Source: CAZHGD01 sp964531735 | GTDB taxonomy: Bacteria; Armatimonadota; UBA10988 | Direction: 5' to 3' | NCBI GenBank assembly: GCA_964531735.1 | Contig: CAZHGD010000189.1 | Coordinates: 1-14,640, forward strand | Length of the DNA stretch: 14,640 bases | In this document: in pieces, positions 1 to 7,146 of the stretch | How the letters are laid out: the number at the start of each line of letters is the position of its first letter | How positions within the stretch are numbered: the first letter of the stretch is position 1 | Program-made: the position numbers and the translations under genes | Notes under the pieces: generated by a model | Seen by the model: the letters and a program-made list of their open reading frames with translations, nothing else | The model's database searches: none | What the model was told of the DNA's origin: nothing

Positions 1-44
1 CCTGGGCCTGGCCGGGCTGGCTGAGCGGCCGGCGGGGCCTGGTC

Positions 45-935
45 GTGGCAATGGCGGGCACCGCCTTGCTGCTCGGCGCCCGCCGCGAAGACGACGAACC
101 GATGCCCGCCGCGGTGGCCGCCGCGGGCGTCACCGCGCCCGCGCGACGAGCAGCCGCCAACCCGATTAGCCTCGCCCAGGCGGTCCGCCAGATCGACCGC
201 TTGCCGGCGGCGCTCCGGCAGTTGGTCGCCGCGCTGAATGCGCAGCCCGGCTGGTTCGGCGAGGTGTCGGAGTATGGCCGTTCGGTCAATGGACGGCCCC
301 TGCTGGCCGTCCACCTCGGCACCACCCTCGCGTCGCGAGCGGGCCACCACCGGATCGTCGTGGTCGGCGGCCAGCACGGCGACGAGCCCGCCGGCGTGGT
401 CGCGCAGTTGGTGTTCCTCGACCGCTTGGTGAACCATCGCCTCGGACGCCTGGTGCTGCCACCGGCCGTCGATTTGTGGCTGGTCCCTTGCGCCAACCCG
501 GACGGTCGCGCGGCCCGCCGCCGCTCGGTCTGGGGCCGGCCCGACCTGAACCGCGACTGGGGCCGGTTCGCCACCCCCGAAGCCGCGCGCCTGGCCGAGC
601 TGATTGCCTGGAGCGGCGCCGAGTGCCTGCTCGACCTCCACGAGCAGGTGCCGCACGATGGCGAGGGTCCATACATCGAGTTCGCCGGCGACCTGGCCGG
701 CACCAGCCTGCGCGCGGAGCTGGCCGCCTACCTTGGCGCCTACAACTGCCGCGTGCCCTTCCGCACCGCGGCAGGCACCGGCCCGTTACTGCACCGCTGG
801 TTCAACGGCTCGCGCGGCGGCCTGGGCGTGCTGGTCGAATCGCGCTACGGCGGACCCGAACACGACCAGTTGGCCAATCGCGGCGAGTACCAGTTCGAGG
901 TCATCCGCGGCGTCCTCCGCGCCCTCACCCACTAG
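45..935 (+). CDS. M14/AstE-AspA-type zinc carboxypeptidase or deacylase, possibly membrane-anchored
   Basis: Metallo-carboxypeptidase of the M14 / succinylglutamate desuccinylase-aspartoacylase fold, expected to hydrolyse an amide or peptide bond using one zinc ion. The zinc site is visible: HGDE (H111, E114) as the HxxE pair and H199 in DLHEQ as the third ligand. E265 in LVESRYG is the probable catalytic Glu. NPDGR (151-155) and DLNRDW (167-172) match the substrate carboxylate/arginine region. A short hydrophobic stretch near residues 2-11, bounded by arginines, could be a membrane anchor. The start is uncertain: GTG 45 and ATG 51 have no clear ribosome-binding site, and the frame is open to the left edge, adding Trp-rich residues, so the true start may lie outside the window. 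The substrate cannot be read from the sequence. It ends 57 nt before the next start, with a promoter between, so it is probably not co-transcribed with the transposase. The family call is firm, the substrate unknown. Confidence 0.82.
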   Translation: MAMAGTALLLGARREDDEPMPAAVAAAGVTAPARRAAANPISLAQAVRQIDRLPAALRQLVAALNAQPGWFGEVSEYGRSVNGRPLLAVHLGTTLASRAGHHRIVVVGGQHGDEPAGVVAQLVFLDRLVNHRLGRLVLPPAVDLWLVPCANPDGRAARRRSVWGRPDLNRDWGRFATPEAARLAELIAWSGAECLLDLHEQVPHDGEGPYIEFAGDLAGTSLRAELAAYLGAYNCRVPFRTAAGTGPLLHRWFNGSRGGLGVLVESRYGGPEHDQLANRGEYQFEVIRGVLRALTH

Positions 936-938
936 CAA

Positions 939-957
939 TGGGGTCAGGTGCGTTTCC
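939..957 (+). repeat. Half-site of a RAYT-associated terminal sequence
   Basis: TGGGGTCAGGTGCGTTTCC lies between the carboxypeptidase stop and the RAYT promoter. From general knowledge, RAYT genes are often flanked by TGGGGxCAG-type sequences that recur, inverted, on the far side. I could not find the reverse complement downstream of the transposase. Its core resembles the TGGGGACAG arm of the large inverted repeat at 10995-11060 (8 of 9 bases). The association is an inference. Confidence 0.4.
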
Positions 958-986
958 TTGATCCGCCGCCGACGGTCTGCTATGCT
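958..986 (+). promoter_or_regulatory. Sigma-70-like promoter of the transposase
   Basis: TTGATC (958-963), a 17-nt spacer and TATGCT (981-986) match the -35 and -10 hexamers at four of six positions each. Transcription should begin about 6-8 nt after the -10 box, at or beside the ATG at 993. The transposase mRNA would then be leaderless or nearly so, which agrees with the lack of a Shine-Dalgarno sequence before that ATG. Confidence 0.5.
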
Positions 987-992
987 GCGGTG

Positions 993-1667
993 ATGCCACG
1001 AACACTGCGGCACTGCCCGGCCGACCTCGTCTACCACCTGCTCAACCGAGCCAGTGGCCGGTTGCCGCTGTTCGAGACCGACGGCGACTACCGAGTCTTC
1101 GAGCAGGCGCTGGAGCAAGCCGTGGCCCGCACCGGCATCCGCCTGTTGGCCTACGGTGTCATGCCGAACCACTGGCACCTGGTGGTCCAGCCGCGAACCG
1201 ATCACGACGTGTCCGCGTTCATGACCTGGCTGACCATGACGCACACGCGGCGCTGGCACGTCATGCACGACAGCGTCGGCACCGGACACCTCTACCAGGG
1301 CCGCTTCCGCAGCTTCCCCGCCCAGAGCGACGAGCATGTGCTGACTGTCTGCCGCTATGTCGAGCGCAACGCCCTGCGCGCCAACTTGGTGGCGCGGGCC
1401 GAGGACTGGCCGTGGTCCAGTCTCTGGCGCCGGCAGTTCGGCGGCGCCGAGGCCAGCGACCTCCTGTCCGACTGGCCGGTGCCGCGTCCTGACGACTGGC
1501 TGGAATGGGTCAACGCGCCGCAGAGCGACGACGAGCTGGCCGCTCTGCGCGTCTGCGCTCAACGCGGTCAGCCTTTCGGTGACGGCGTCTGGACCGCCGC
1601 CACCGCCGACCGTCTGGGTCTCGGCTCGACCTTCCGCCAACCGGGCCGGCCACGGCAGGCAAGCTGA
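993..1667 (+). CDS. REP-associated tyrosine transposase (RAYT), IS200/Y1_Tnp family
   Basis: HUH-type single-strand DNA endonuclease of the TnpA_REP (RAYT) class, which is thought to nick and mobilise REP palindromes. The 224-residue protein has the metal-binding His-hydrophobe-His motif in MPNHWHLVVQP (H60, H62). The conserved GHLYQGRFRSF block is at about 98-108. The catalytic tyrosine is Y122 in RYVERNALRANLV, followed by the DWPWSS box at about 138-143. A basic C-terminus (PGRPRQAS) and the usual family length are also present, so the gene looks intact. ATG 993 is chosen because the family similarity begins there and the promoter points to it; the adjacent GTG 990 is an alternative. Its TGA overlaps the ATG of the next gene (TGATG), which is unusual for a transposase. 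REP-like hairpins occur at 10654-10780, but whether this enzyme acts on them is unknown. Confidence 0.92.
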   Translation: MPRTLRHCPADLVYHLLNRASGRLPLFETDGDYRVFEQALEQAVARTGIRLLAYGVMPNHWHLVVQPRTDHDVSAFMTWLTMTHTRRWHVMHDSVGTGHLYQGRFRSFPAQSDEHVLTVCRYVERNALRANLVARAEDWPWSSLWRRQFGGAEASDLLSDWPVPRPDDWLEWVNAPQSDDELAALRVCAQRGQPFGDGVWTAATADRLGLGSTFRQPGRPRQAS

Positions 1668-3079
1668 TGGGCATCACCTGGATCACCGTGCTCGCCGGTG
1701 CACTGGCTGTGGCGTCGCCGAGCTTCGTCGACCGCACCGCGGCCCTCGGCCTGGCCCTCGACACCAACGCCGCCTGCTGGATCGACTTCAACCAGGACGG
1801 CCGGACCGACCTGGTCGCCGGCGGCGCCCTGTGGCTCAACGAGCGCGACCGCTGCCGCCAGCTCGCCGCCGTGGGCGCGTGTGTCGCCGCCGACTACGAC
1901 AACGACGGCTGGCCCGACCTGTTCTGCTGGTCGACCCTGAAGCTCTACCACAACGACGCCGGCCAGGGCCTGACCGCGGTGCCGCTACCGCCACTGCCCG
2001 CCACGGTGTCGCGCGGTGCCTGCTGGGGCGACTTCGACAACGACGGCTTCGTCGATCTCTTGGTGGGCGGCTACGAGGACTGGGACAAGCGTATCACCTG
2101 GCCGAGCCTGCTGCTGCTCAACCAGCGCGGTGCCGGCTTCAAGCTGGCTTGGAGCCGGGCTCGCCACCGCACGCGCGGGGTGACCGCCTGCGACTTCAAC
2201 GAGGACGGCGCGCTCGACGTCTACGTCTCGAACTACCGCTTGCAGCCGAACCAGTTGCTGCTCAACGACGGGTCCGCGGCGTTCCGTGATGTCGCGGCTG
2301 AGTTCAACGCCGTTGCCACCTCGCCCGGGTTCGCCGGCGGCCATTCCATCGGCGCGGCGTGGGGCGACTTCGACAACGACGGGCACTTCGACCTGTTCGC
2401 CGGCAACTTCGCCCATGTGGACAACCGCGGGGATCAGCCGAAGAGCCGGTTCCTGCGCAACCGTGGCCCGGCCGGCGCCTGGCACTTCGAGGACAGGGGC
2501 ACTTGCGGCGTGTTCTATCAGGAATCGTACGCCACCCCTGCGGCGGGTGACTGCGACAACGACGGCCTGCTCGATCTGTTCCTCACCACCGTCTACGGCG
2601 TGGCTTCGTTCGGCCGACCAAACCACCCGGTGCTCTACCGCAACGGCGGCGGCTTCGCCTTTGCCGACGCCACGGCCGCCGCCGGTCTGGCCGGTCTGCC
2701 ACCCACCTATCAGGCCGCCTGGGCCGACTTCGACGGCGATGGCGACCTCGACCTGGTCAGCGGCGGCAAGCTCTGGGTCAACCAGACGGTCGGGCCGCAC
2801 TGGCTCGAGGTGCTGCTGACCGGCGACGGCCGGACGGTCAACCGCTCGGCGGTCGGCGCCCAAGTGCGCGTCCGCTCGCAGGCCGGCGTGCTCACCCGCC
2901 AGGTCGAAGCCGGCACCGGCGAAGGCAACCAGAACGACCTGGTGCTGCACTTCGGCCTCGGCCGTGACCCTGGGCCGGTGACCGTCGAGGTCCGCTGGCC
3001 CGGACGGCGCGCGCCGCAGATTATCTCCGCGGTGGCCGTCGACCGGCGGCTGTCGCTGCACTATGCGAAGGAGCCGTAG
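1667..3079 (+). CDS. Secreted FG-GAP/VCBS repeat protein with C-terminal ASPIC/UnbV domain
   Basis: Probable extracytoplasmic beta-propeller of 470 residues. A hydrophobic N-terminus (about residues 3-17) looks like a signal peptide. Seven calcium-binding DxNxDGxxDL-type loops are visible at about 40-49, 76-85, 122-131, 176-185, 234-243, 295-304 and 354-363, consistent with a seven-bladed integrin-alpha-like propeller. An ASPIC/UnbV domain follows at about 389-460 (NRSAVGAQVRV, HFGLG, VRWPGR). Such proteins are abundant in planctomycetes, acidobacteria and related groups. Their roles are poorly known, though binding of carbohydrates or surface partners is often proposed. The ATG shares its A with the RAYT stop, and no convincing ribosome-binding site lies before it, so translational coupling is likely. 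Two nucleotides separate it from the SGNH hydrolase, with which it probably forms a secretion-related operon. The domain call is firm, the function unknown. Confidence 0.9.
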   Translation: MGITWITVLAGALAVASPSFVDRTAALGLALDTNAACWIDFNQDGRTDLVAGGALWLNERDRCRQLAAVGACVAADYDNDGWPDLFCWSTLKLYHNDAGQGLTAVPLPPLPATVSRGACWGDFDNDGFVDLLVGGYEDWDKRITWPSLLLLNQRGAGFKLAWSRARHRTRGVTACDFNEDGALDVYVSNYRLQPNQLLLNDGSAAFRDVAAEFNAVATSPGFAGGHSIGAAWGDFDNDGHFDLFAGNFAHVDNRGDQPKSRFLRNRGPAGAWHFEDRGTCGVFYQESYATPAAGDCDNDGLLDLFLTTVYGVASFGRPNHPVLYRNGGGFAFADATAAAGLAGLPPTYQAAWADFDGDGDLDLVSGGKLWVNQTVGPHWLEVLLTGDGRTVNRSAVGAQVRVRSQAGVLTRQVEAGTGEGNQNDLVLHFGLGRDPGPVTVEVRWPGRRAPQIISAVAVDRRLSLHYAKEP

Positions 3080-3081
3080 CG

Positions 3082-3756
3082 ATGACTGCCCTGGCCTGGC
3101 TGACCGCCGCCGCACTCGCCGCGATCGAGCCGATCTCCGCCTTCTCGGCCAACGCCCGCATCCTGTTCCAGGGCGACTCCATCACCGATGGCAACCGGGG
3201 CCGCAACGCCGACCCGAACCACATTCTCGGCCACGGCTACGCGTTCATCATCGCCGCCCGCCAGGGCGCCGCCTGCCCCGAACTGAAGCTGGAGTTCATC
3301 AACCGCGGCATCAGCGGCAACACGGTGCTCGAGCTGGAGCAGCGCTGGCAGGCGGACACCACCGACCTCAAGCCCGACCTGCTCAGCATCCTGATCGGCG
3401 TCAACGACCACGCGCGCGGCCTGCCGCTGGACCGGTATGAGCAGGTCTACGACCAGCTTCTCACCCGGTCACGCGCGGCCAACCCACAGCTCAAGTTGGT
3501 GCTCGGCGAGCCCTTTCTGCTGACCGGCGGCCCGCTGCCCGAGACCATGATCCGCCGCCAGCAGATCGTCGCCGCCCTGGCGGCCAAGTACGACGCGGCG
3601 CTGGTCCGCTACCAGCCGGCCTTCGACGCAGCCGCCAAGCGCGCTCCGGCCAACTACTGGATCTGGGACACGGTGCACCCGACCTACCGTGGTCACCAGA
3701 TCATGGCCGATGAGTGGGAGCGCACGGTGCGGGCGAAGTGGCCGGCGGCAAGCTAG
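3082..3756 (+). CDS. Secreted SGNH/GDSL-family hydrolase (esterase or lipase-like)
   Basis: Serine ester hydrolase of the SGNH superfamily, 224 residues. Block I is GDSIT (31-35) with nucleophile S33. Oxyanion-hole residues are the Gly/Asn of block II (RGISGN, 74-79) and N107 in GVND. Block V is DTVHP (195-199), giving catalytic D195 and H198. The N-terminus (LAWLTAAALAA) is hydrophobic and could be a signal peptide, suggesting export. ATG 3082 has a good AAGGAG at 3068-3073, inside the end of the upstream gene. Family members deacetylate polysaccharides or hydrolyse lipids and acyl esters; which applies here cannot be seen. Its pairing with a secreted FG-GAP protein suggests joint action on an external polymer, which is an inference. 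About 90 nt separate its stop from the next promoter, so it is probably the last gene of its transcript. Confidence 0.92.
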   Translation: MTALAWLTAAALAAIEPISAFSANARILFQGDSITDGNRGRNADPNHILGHGYAFIIAARQGAACPELKLEFINRGISGNTVLELEQRWQADTTDLKPDLLSILIGVNDHARGLPLDRYEQVYDQLLTRSRAANPQLKLVLGEPFLLTGGPLPETMIRRQQIVAALAAKYDAALVRYQPAFDAAAKRAPANYWIWDTVHPTYRGHQIMADEWERTVRAKWPAAS

Positions 3757-3846
3757 CGCGGGACGACCGAGCGAGCGCCTCGGAGAGGGACCGCGGTCGG
3801 CTCGCGGCCGGTGTCCGGCAGGTGAACGGTCGCCGGCGGCACCGCC

Positions 3847-3876
3847 TTGACGGCTATGCCGACCATGGTGCAGAAT
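3847..3876 (+). promoter_or_regulatory. Putative promoter of the RiPP-like operon
   Basis: TTGACG (3847-3852, five of six to the -35 consensus), an 18-nt spacer and CAGAAT (3871-3876, four of six to the -10). The predicted start near 3883 leaves a short leader containing AGGAG (3896-3900), eight nt before the ATG at 3909. No other promoter-like pair was noticed in the 152-nt gap after the SGNH gene, and downstream genes overlap, so this probably drives the whole operon. No operator or riboswitch was recognised. Confidence 0.45.
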
Positions 3877-3908
3877 CCAGACTGTGCCCAGGTCCAGGAG
3901 AGCGCAAA

Positions 3909-4103
3909 ATGTCCGAACAGGTCGGGTCCCGCGGTGTCGCCGGAACCACCGGTAGTGACGCACCTGGAGGCGCCAGGCAGGCCTATGAGGCCCCGCAAGC
4001 GCAGTTCGTGCCGCTGCAGGTCGAAGAGCGACTGATGGCGTGCAACAAGGTCTGTGCGACCTTGAGCACCTGCAGTCTGGCGCCGATCAACCCGAGCAGC
4101 TAG
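3909..4103 (+). CDS. Putative RiPP precursor peptide with three C-terminal cysteines
   Basis: A 64-residue peptide placed directly before a PqqD-like protein and a radical SAM enzyme, the standard position for a RiPP precursor. The N-terminal part (about 1-30) is Gly/Ala/Ser-rich. The middle segment, YEAPQAQFVPLQVEERLMAC, resembles the leader/junction region of short Cys-containing radical-SAM-associated precursors as I recall them. The C-terminal part has C45, C49 and C55, with Ser/Thr between (CATLSTC), and ends NPSS. A strong AGGAG (3896-3900) sits at ideal spacing, and the gene is first in the operon. There is no hydrophobic signal peptide. No Gly-Gly protease site is obvious, and the cleavage position is unknown. 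C45/C49/C55 could be thioether donors for a sactipeptide or ranthipeptide. The C-terminal serines could be phosphorylated, by analogy with lasso peptide kinases. Precursor status is inferred from context. Confidence 0.7.
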   Translation: MSEQVGSRGVAGTTGSDAPGGARQAYEAPQAQFVPLQVEERLMACNKVCATLSTCSLAPINPSS

Positions 4104-4129
4104 GCTCATCTTGGAGAGGACCAGGAGCC

Positions 4130-4396
4130 GTGAGACGCGTTGACAGCCTGATTCTGCAGGAGGTGGGTGGCGAGGCCATCCTGGTACCCACGGGCGCTAA
4201 GGTGGTCGACCTCAACGGCCTGGTGACGCTCAATGCTACGGGCCGGCGTCTGTGGATCGCGCTCGCGGAGGATCAGACGCTCGACAGCCTGGTCGAGGTG
4301 CTGTGCACCGACTTCGAGGTGACGCCGGAGCAGGCCCGAGCCGACATCACGTCGTTCTTGACGGACCTGGAACGGCTGCAGGCCGTCGAGCGGTGA
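4130..4396 (+). CDS. PqqD-like RiPP recognition element protein
   Basis: An 88-residue stand-alone PqqD-fold protein. These winged-helix-like peptide chaperones bind the leader of a precursor and present it to the modifying enzyme. The family pattern is present: an N-terminal beta-rich part (EAILVPTGAKVVDLNGLVTL), the LNATGRRLW box (about 34-42), a helical middle (DSLVEVLCTDFEV) and the terminal helix (ITSFLTDLERLQAV). GTG 4130 is taken as the start because the fold begins here. A GGAGAGGA sequence at 4113-4120 has good spacing, while the closer AGGAG at 4123-4127 is too near to serve this codon. The gene starts 26 nt after the precursor stop. It overlaps the radical SAM GTG by four nt (GTGA), so the two products are probably coupled. 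It resembles the PqqD proteins known beside HPr-kinase-related proteins, though I cannot assign a subfamily. Confidence 0.85.
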   Translation: MRRVDSLILQEVGGEAILVPTGAKVVDLNGLVTLNATGRRLWIALAEDQTLDSLVEVLCTDFEVTPEQARADITSFLTDLERLQAVER

Positions 4397-5463
4397 CATC
4401 GGACCGCTCCGCGTATGCCGTCTTGGCGCAGCGGCTGCTCGCCCGGGCAGCCGCCCGGCGGCAGCCGGCACATGGCGTCTTCGAGCTGACCAGCCGCTGC
4501 AACCTGCGCTGTCGGATGTGCTATGTGCGGCACTAGGCCGGTAACCGCGCTTGTCGGAGCAGCGAGTTGACGGCGGCCGAATGGGTGCACCTGGCGCAGG
4601 AAGCGCACCACCACGGGCTGGTGTTCCTGCTGTTGACCGGCGGCGAAGTGCTCCTGCGCGCCGACTTCTTCGACGTCTGGGAGCCCTTGTCGCGGATCGG
4701 TCTGGCGCTGGTGCTGTACACCAACGGCACGCTCATCACGTCGGAGGTGGCCGAACGACTGGCGGCGGCGCCGCCCGGCCGCACCGAGATCACCCTCTAC
4801 GGCGCCACCGAGCAGACCTACGAGCGCGTCACCGGTATCCCAGGCAGCTACCGCCGCTGCCGCGAAGGCATCGAGCACCTGCTGGACCACGGCGTCACGC
4901 TGGCGCTCAAGAGCACGCTCTCGCGCGACAACGCTGCCGAAATGGCGGCGATGCGCGACCTGGCGCACAGCTACGGCCTCACGTTCAACTCGGCCTGGAT
5001 GCTCACCCGACGCCCGGATGGCGCGCGGTCCGAGGCCCCCGAATGCCGGCTGGCACCGTGCGACGGCATCGCGCTGGAGGCCGCCAACGCCCAGCACCTG
5101 GCCTCGCGCCGGCGCTCGCGCGCAGACGAGGCGGCGGCCAGCGCGCTTCACAACTTCTACTGCCGCGCCGGCCGGTCCGGCTTCGCGGTCGACCCGACCG
5201 GCGCGATGAAGGTCTGCATCGACCTGCCCAGGCCAGGCGTCAAGCCGCTCGAAGTCGGCTTCGCCGCCGCTTGGCAGGCGGTCCAGCAGGTGGTTGACCA
5301 GGCTCCTGAGCTGAGCCCGGAGTGCCTGGCCTGCGACGCGCGCCCCGACTGCGCGCGTTGTCCCGCCTGGTCGCTACTCGAAACCGGCACCTTCAACGCA
5401 CCCGTGCCCTACCTCTGCGAGGTCGCCCGGCTGCGCCAGGAGCAAAGGGCAGCGGATGTCTAG
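4393..5463 (+). CDS. Radical SAM/SPASM peptide-modifying enzyme, interrupted by an in-frame TAG
   Basis: Radical SAM maturase that would reduce SAM to modify the precursor, for example by thioether or carbon-carbon bond formation. The frame from GTG 4393 (4-nt overlap with pqqD) has the cluster motif CNLRCRMC (C36, C40, C43), then a TAG as codon 48 (4534-4536), and continues in the same frame to 5463. The downstream part carries LLTGGE, a TNGT strand and a SPASM-type cysteine set, numbered from the TTG at 4567: C199, C217, C253, C256, C262, C265, C284, in C-x12-G-x4-C and CLAC-x5-CARC spacings. Neither part alone is a complete enzyme: the first lacks the barrel, the second the SAM cluster. 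The residue count between CxxxCxxC and the next block looks normal, so one substitution, not a deletion, explains the break. It may be a nonsense mutation, a sequencing error or readthrough. The stop region overlaps the next gene by eight nt. Confidence 0.82.
4534..4536 (+). other. In-frame amber codon inside the radical SAM gene
   Basis: TAG occurs five codons after the last cysteine of the radical SAM CxxxCxxC motif, between CYVRH and AGNRACRSSELTAAEW. Both sides are in the same frame. At least six intact genes here end in TAG (stops at 933, 3077, 3754, 4101, 5461 and 9655), so genome-wide amber reassignment is unlikely. CAG, GAG, AAG, TGG, TCG, TTG or a Tyr codon would restore the gene with one change. 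Confidence 0.85.
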
Positions 5464-6310
5464 CACGCCGATCACCATCGCCGGATTGCAGATCGACCTG
5501 ACCAGCGAGCGCTCGCCGGCCGAACTCGACATCATCGCACGGTTGGGCCCGTTCTTCGGGAGCATCGACCGGCCGGCGGCCCGGATCGCCCTGCAGTGGC
5601 GCGCTAGCGACCAGGATCCGCTGCCCCGCGGCCAGATGGCGTTCGATCCGGGCTCGATCTGGCAGATGTACCGCGATGGCGACCACTGGGAGGCGCGAAT
5701 CGCCTATCCGGGCCAGCGGGCCAGCTTACTGCGCGCCAATGCCACCTGGGACGACCTGACGCTGACCGAGCCACGCGATGTGGGCCAACAGTCAGTGCTC
5801 AAGCTGGGCGCGGGCGAGCTGATCGTGCGCACGGCCATTCTGTCCGTCGGCGGTCTGGTGTTCCATGCCTCGGGCCTGGACGACAACGGTCGCGGCATCG
5901 TCTTCATCGGGCACTCGGGCGCCGGCAAGAGCACGCAATGCGAGCTATGGTCGGCCGAGTCGGGCGTGGTGGCGATGAACGACGACCGTGTCGCCGTGCG
6001 GCCGGATGGCGACGGGGTGCGGTGCTACGGGACGCCCTGGGGTGGCACGGCCGACATCGCCCGCAACCACTCGGCGCCGTTGCGAGCCCTGATCGTGCTG
6101 GAGCAGGCGCCGGAGAACCATCTCGAACGGCTCACCGGCACCGGTGTGGCCGCCCAACTCCTGCCACGCGCGTTCCTGCCCTATTGGGACCAGGCGCTGA
6201 TGGCCCGAGCCATGGCCAACCTCGGCGCGCTGATCGAGCACGTGCCCGTCTACCGGCTGCACTGCCGGCCCGAGCCCGCGGTGATCCCCTTGGTGAGGTC
6301 GGTCCTGTGA
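5456..6310 (+). CDS. HPr-kinase-related protein, first of two
   Basis: A 284-residue protein with the HprK/P-type P-loop: GHSGAGKST (152-160) after a VFHASG strand (136-140). The DD motif is at NDDR (175-178), followed by GTPWGG (192-197). HprK/P phosphorylates a serine of HPr, but related kinases in lasso peptide clusters (ThcoK/PadeK type) phosphorylate the precursor's C-terminal serine. Here a peptide ending Ser-Ser is encoded in the same operon, making it a plausible substrate. The N-terminal 130 residues are of the kind seen in HprK-related proteins beside PqqD and nucleotidyltransferase genes, and may bind the peptide. No membrane segment is apparent. The ATG overlaps the radical SAM stop by eight nt; the stop overlaps the next GTG by four nt. 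The fold is firm; the substrate is inferred. Confidence 0.83.
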   Translation: MSSTPITIAGLQIDLTSERSPAELDIIARLGPFFGSIDRPAARIALQWRASDQDPLPRGQMAFDPGSIWQMYRDGDHWEARIAYPGQRASLLRANATWDDLTLTEPRDVGQQSVLKLGAGELIVRTAILSVGGLVFHASGLDDNGRGIVFIGHSGAGKSTQCELWSAESGVVAMNDDRVAVRPDGDGVRCYGTPWGGTADIARNHSAPLRALIVLEQAPENHLERLTGTGVAAQLLPRAFLPYWDQALMARAMANLGALIEHVPVYRLHCRPEPAVIPLVRSVL

Positions 6311-7146
6311 CGCTCACTGCCACCGAGGCCTGGGACCGGCTCGCCGGGCTCCTGCCCGACGTGGCGCTGCGCTGCGGTCCGGTGCCCGACACGCTGGGTT
6401 CGGACGTGGCGCGCGGCGTGCTCTGGGAGGCCACGGCCGAGCGGTTCCTGCTGCGCGCTCCCGGCGTGGCGCGTTACCTGGTCGAGGACGGCTGCGCCGT
6501 CACCATCGAGCCGGTGTGCCGCGACGCGGCCGAGGTGGTCCGCTACCTGCGCATGACACCGTTGGCGGCCCTGCTGCTCCAGCGCGGCTGGTTGCCGCTC
6601 CACGCCGCCGCCGCCGCGTTCGACGGCGGTGCGGTCGTGATCGCGGGCCACTCCTCCAGCGGCAAGTCGACGCTGGTCGCCCGGCTGCTGCGACGGGGCT
6701 GGAGCCTGCTGGCCGACGACCTGACGTTCGTGCTGGACGATGGGGCCGGCGTGCGCGTCCCGCCAACCTTCGGCGAGATCGCGCTCTGGTCGGACAGCGC
6801 CGACCGCCTGGGGTACCACGGCGACGAGACCCGCCGCGTCGTGGTGCAGTTGAGCGACCGCGTCGCCGACCGGCCGCTGCCGCTCCGCGCCGTCTTCATC
6901 TTGGCGGGCGACCACTCCGACGCCGTCCGCTGCACGCCGCTGCCCGGCGGCGAGGCCTTCACGGCGCTGAGTGTACTGGGCTACAACAACCACGTGGCCG
7001 AAGGCATCCTCGGGGCGATGGGCAACGTCTTGAAGTCCGTCCGCCTGAGCAGCCTGGCGCCGGTCTGGCGACTCAGCCGACCGACCCCGCGCTGGACCTC
7101 GGAGGAGCTGGCGGAGCAGGTCATGGCGGTGGTGGCCGATGGGTGA
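6307..7146 (+). CDS. HPr-kinase-related protein, second of two
   Basis: A 279-residue second HprK-like protein, clearly diverged from its upstream neighbour. The P-loop is GHSSSGKST (114-122), preceded by PLHAAAAAF and AVVIAG. The acidic pair is in LLADDLTFVL (134-143), the DD position of HprK. A Pro-rich loop (RVPPTFGEIALW) follows. It has a shorter N-terminal region than the first kinase. It may phosphorylate a different residue or partner, or form a heteromer with the first. GTG 6307 is chosen because it gives the GTGA overlap with the upstream stop, an arrangement repeated elsewhere in this operon; the open frame further upstream only mirrors the neighbouring gene. The stop overlaps the sulfotransferase ATG by eight nt. 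The kinase-like fold is clear; activity and substrate are not shown. Confidence 0.82.
   Translation: MTLTATEAWDRLAGLLPDVALRCGPVPDTLGSDVARGVLWEATAERFLLRAPGVARYLVEDGCAVTIEPVCRDAAEVVRYLRMTPLAALLLQRGWLPLHAAAAAFDGGAVVIAGHSSSGKSTLVARLLRRGWSLLADDLTFVLDDGAGVRVPPTFGEIALWSDSADRLGYHGDETRRVVVQLSDRVADRPLPLRAVFILAGDHSDAVRCTPLPGGEAFTALSVLGYNNHVAEGILGAMGNVLKSVRLSSLAPVWRLSRPTPRWTSEELAEQVMAVVADG

Noticed and set aside
786..1640. Long minus-strand open frame across the carboxypeptidase end and the RAYT.
   Set aside because: It is a high-GC antisense shadow without recognisable domains, whereas the plus-strand genes carry complete catalytic motifs.
4534..4536. Amber codon as evidence for a recoded genetic code or a pyrrolysine site.
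   Set aside because: At least six neighbouring genes end in TAG at their expected lengths, and no pyrrolysine genes are seen. Local mutation, error or readthrough is simpler.
5938..6306. An upstream extension of the second kinase from 5938.
   Set aside because: It lies out of frame over the first kinase, has Arg-rich shadow composition, and the kinase similarity begins near GTG 6307.
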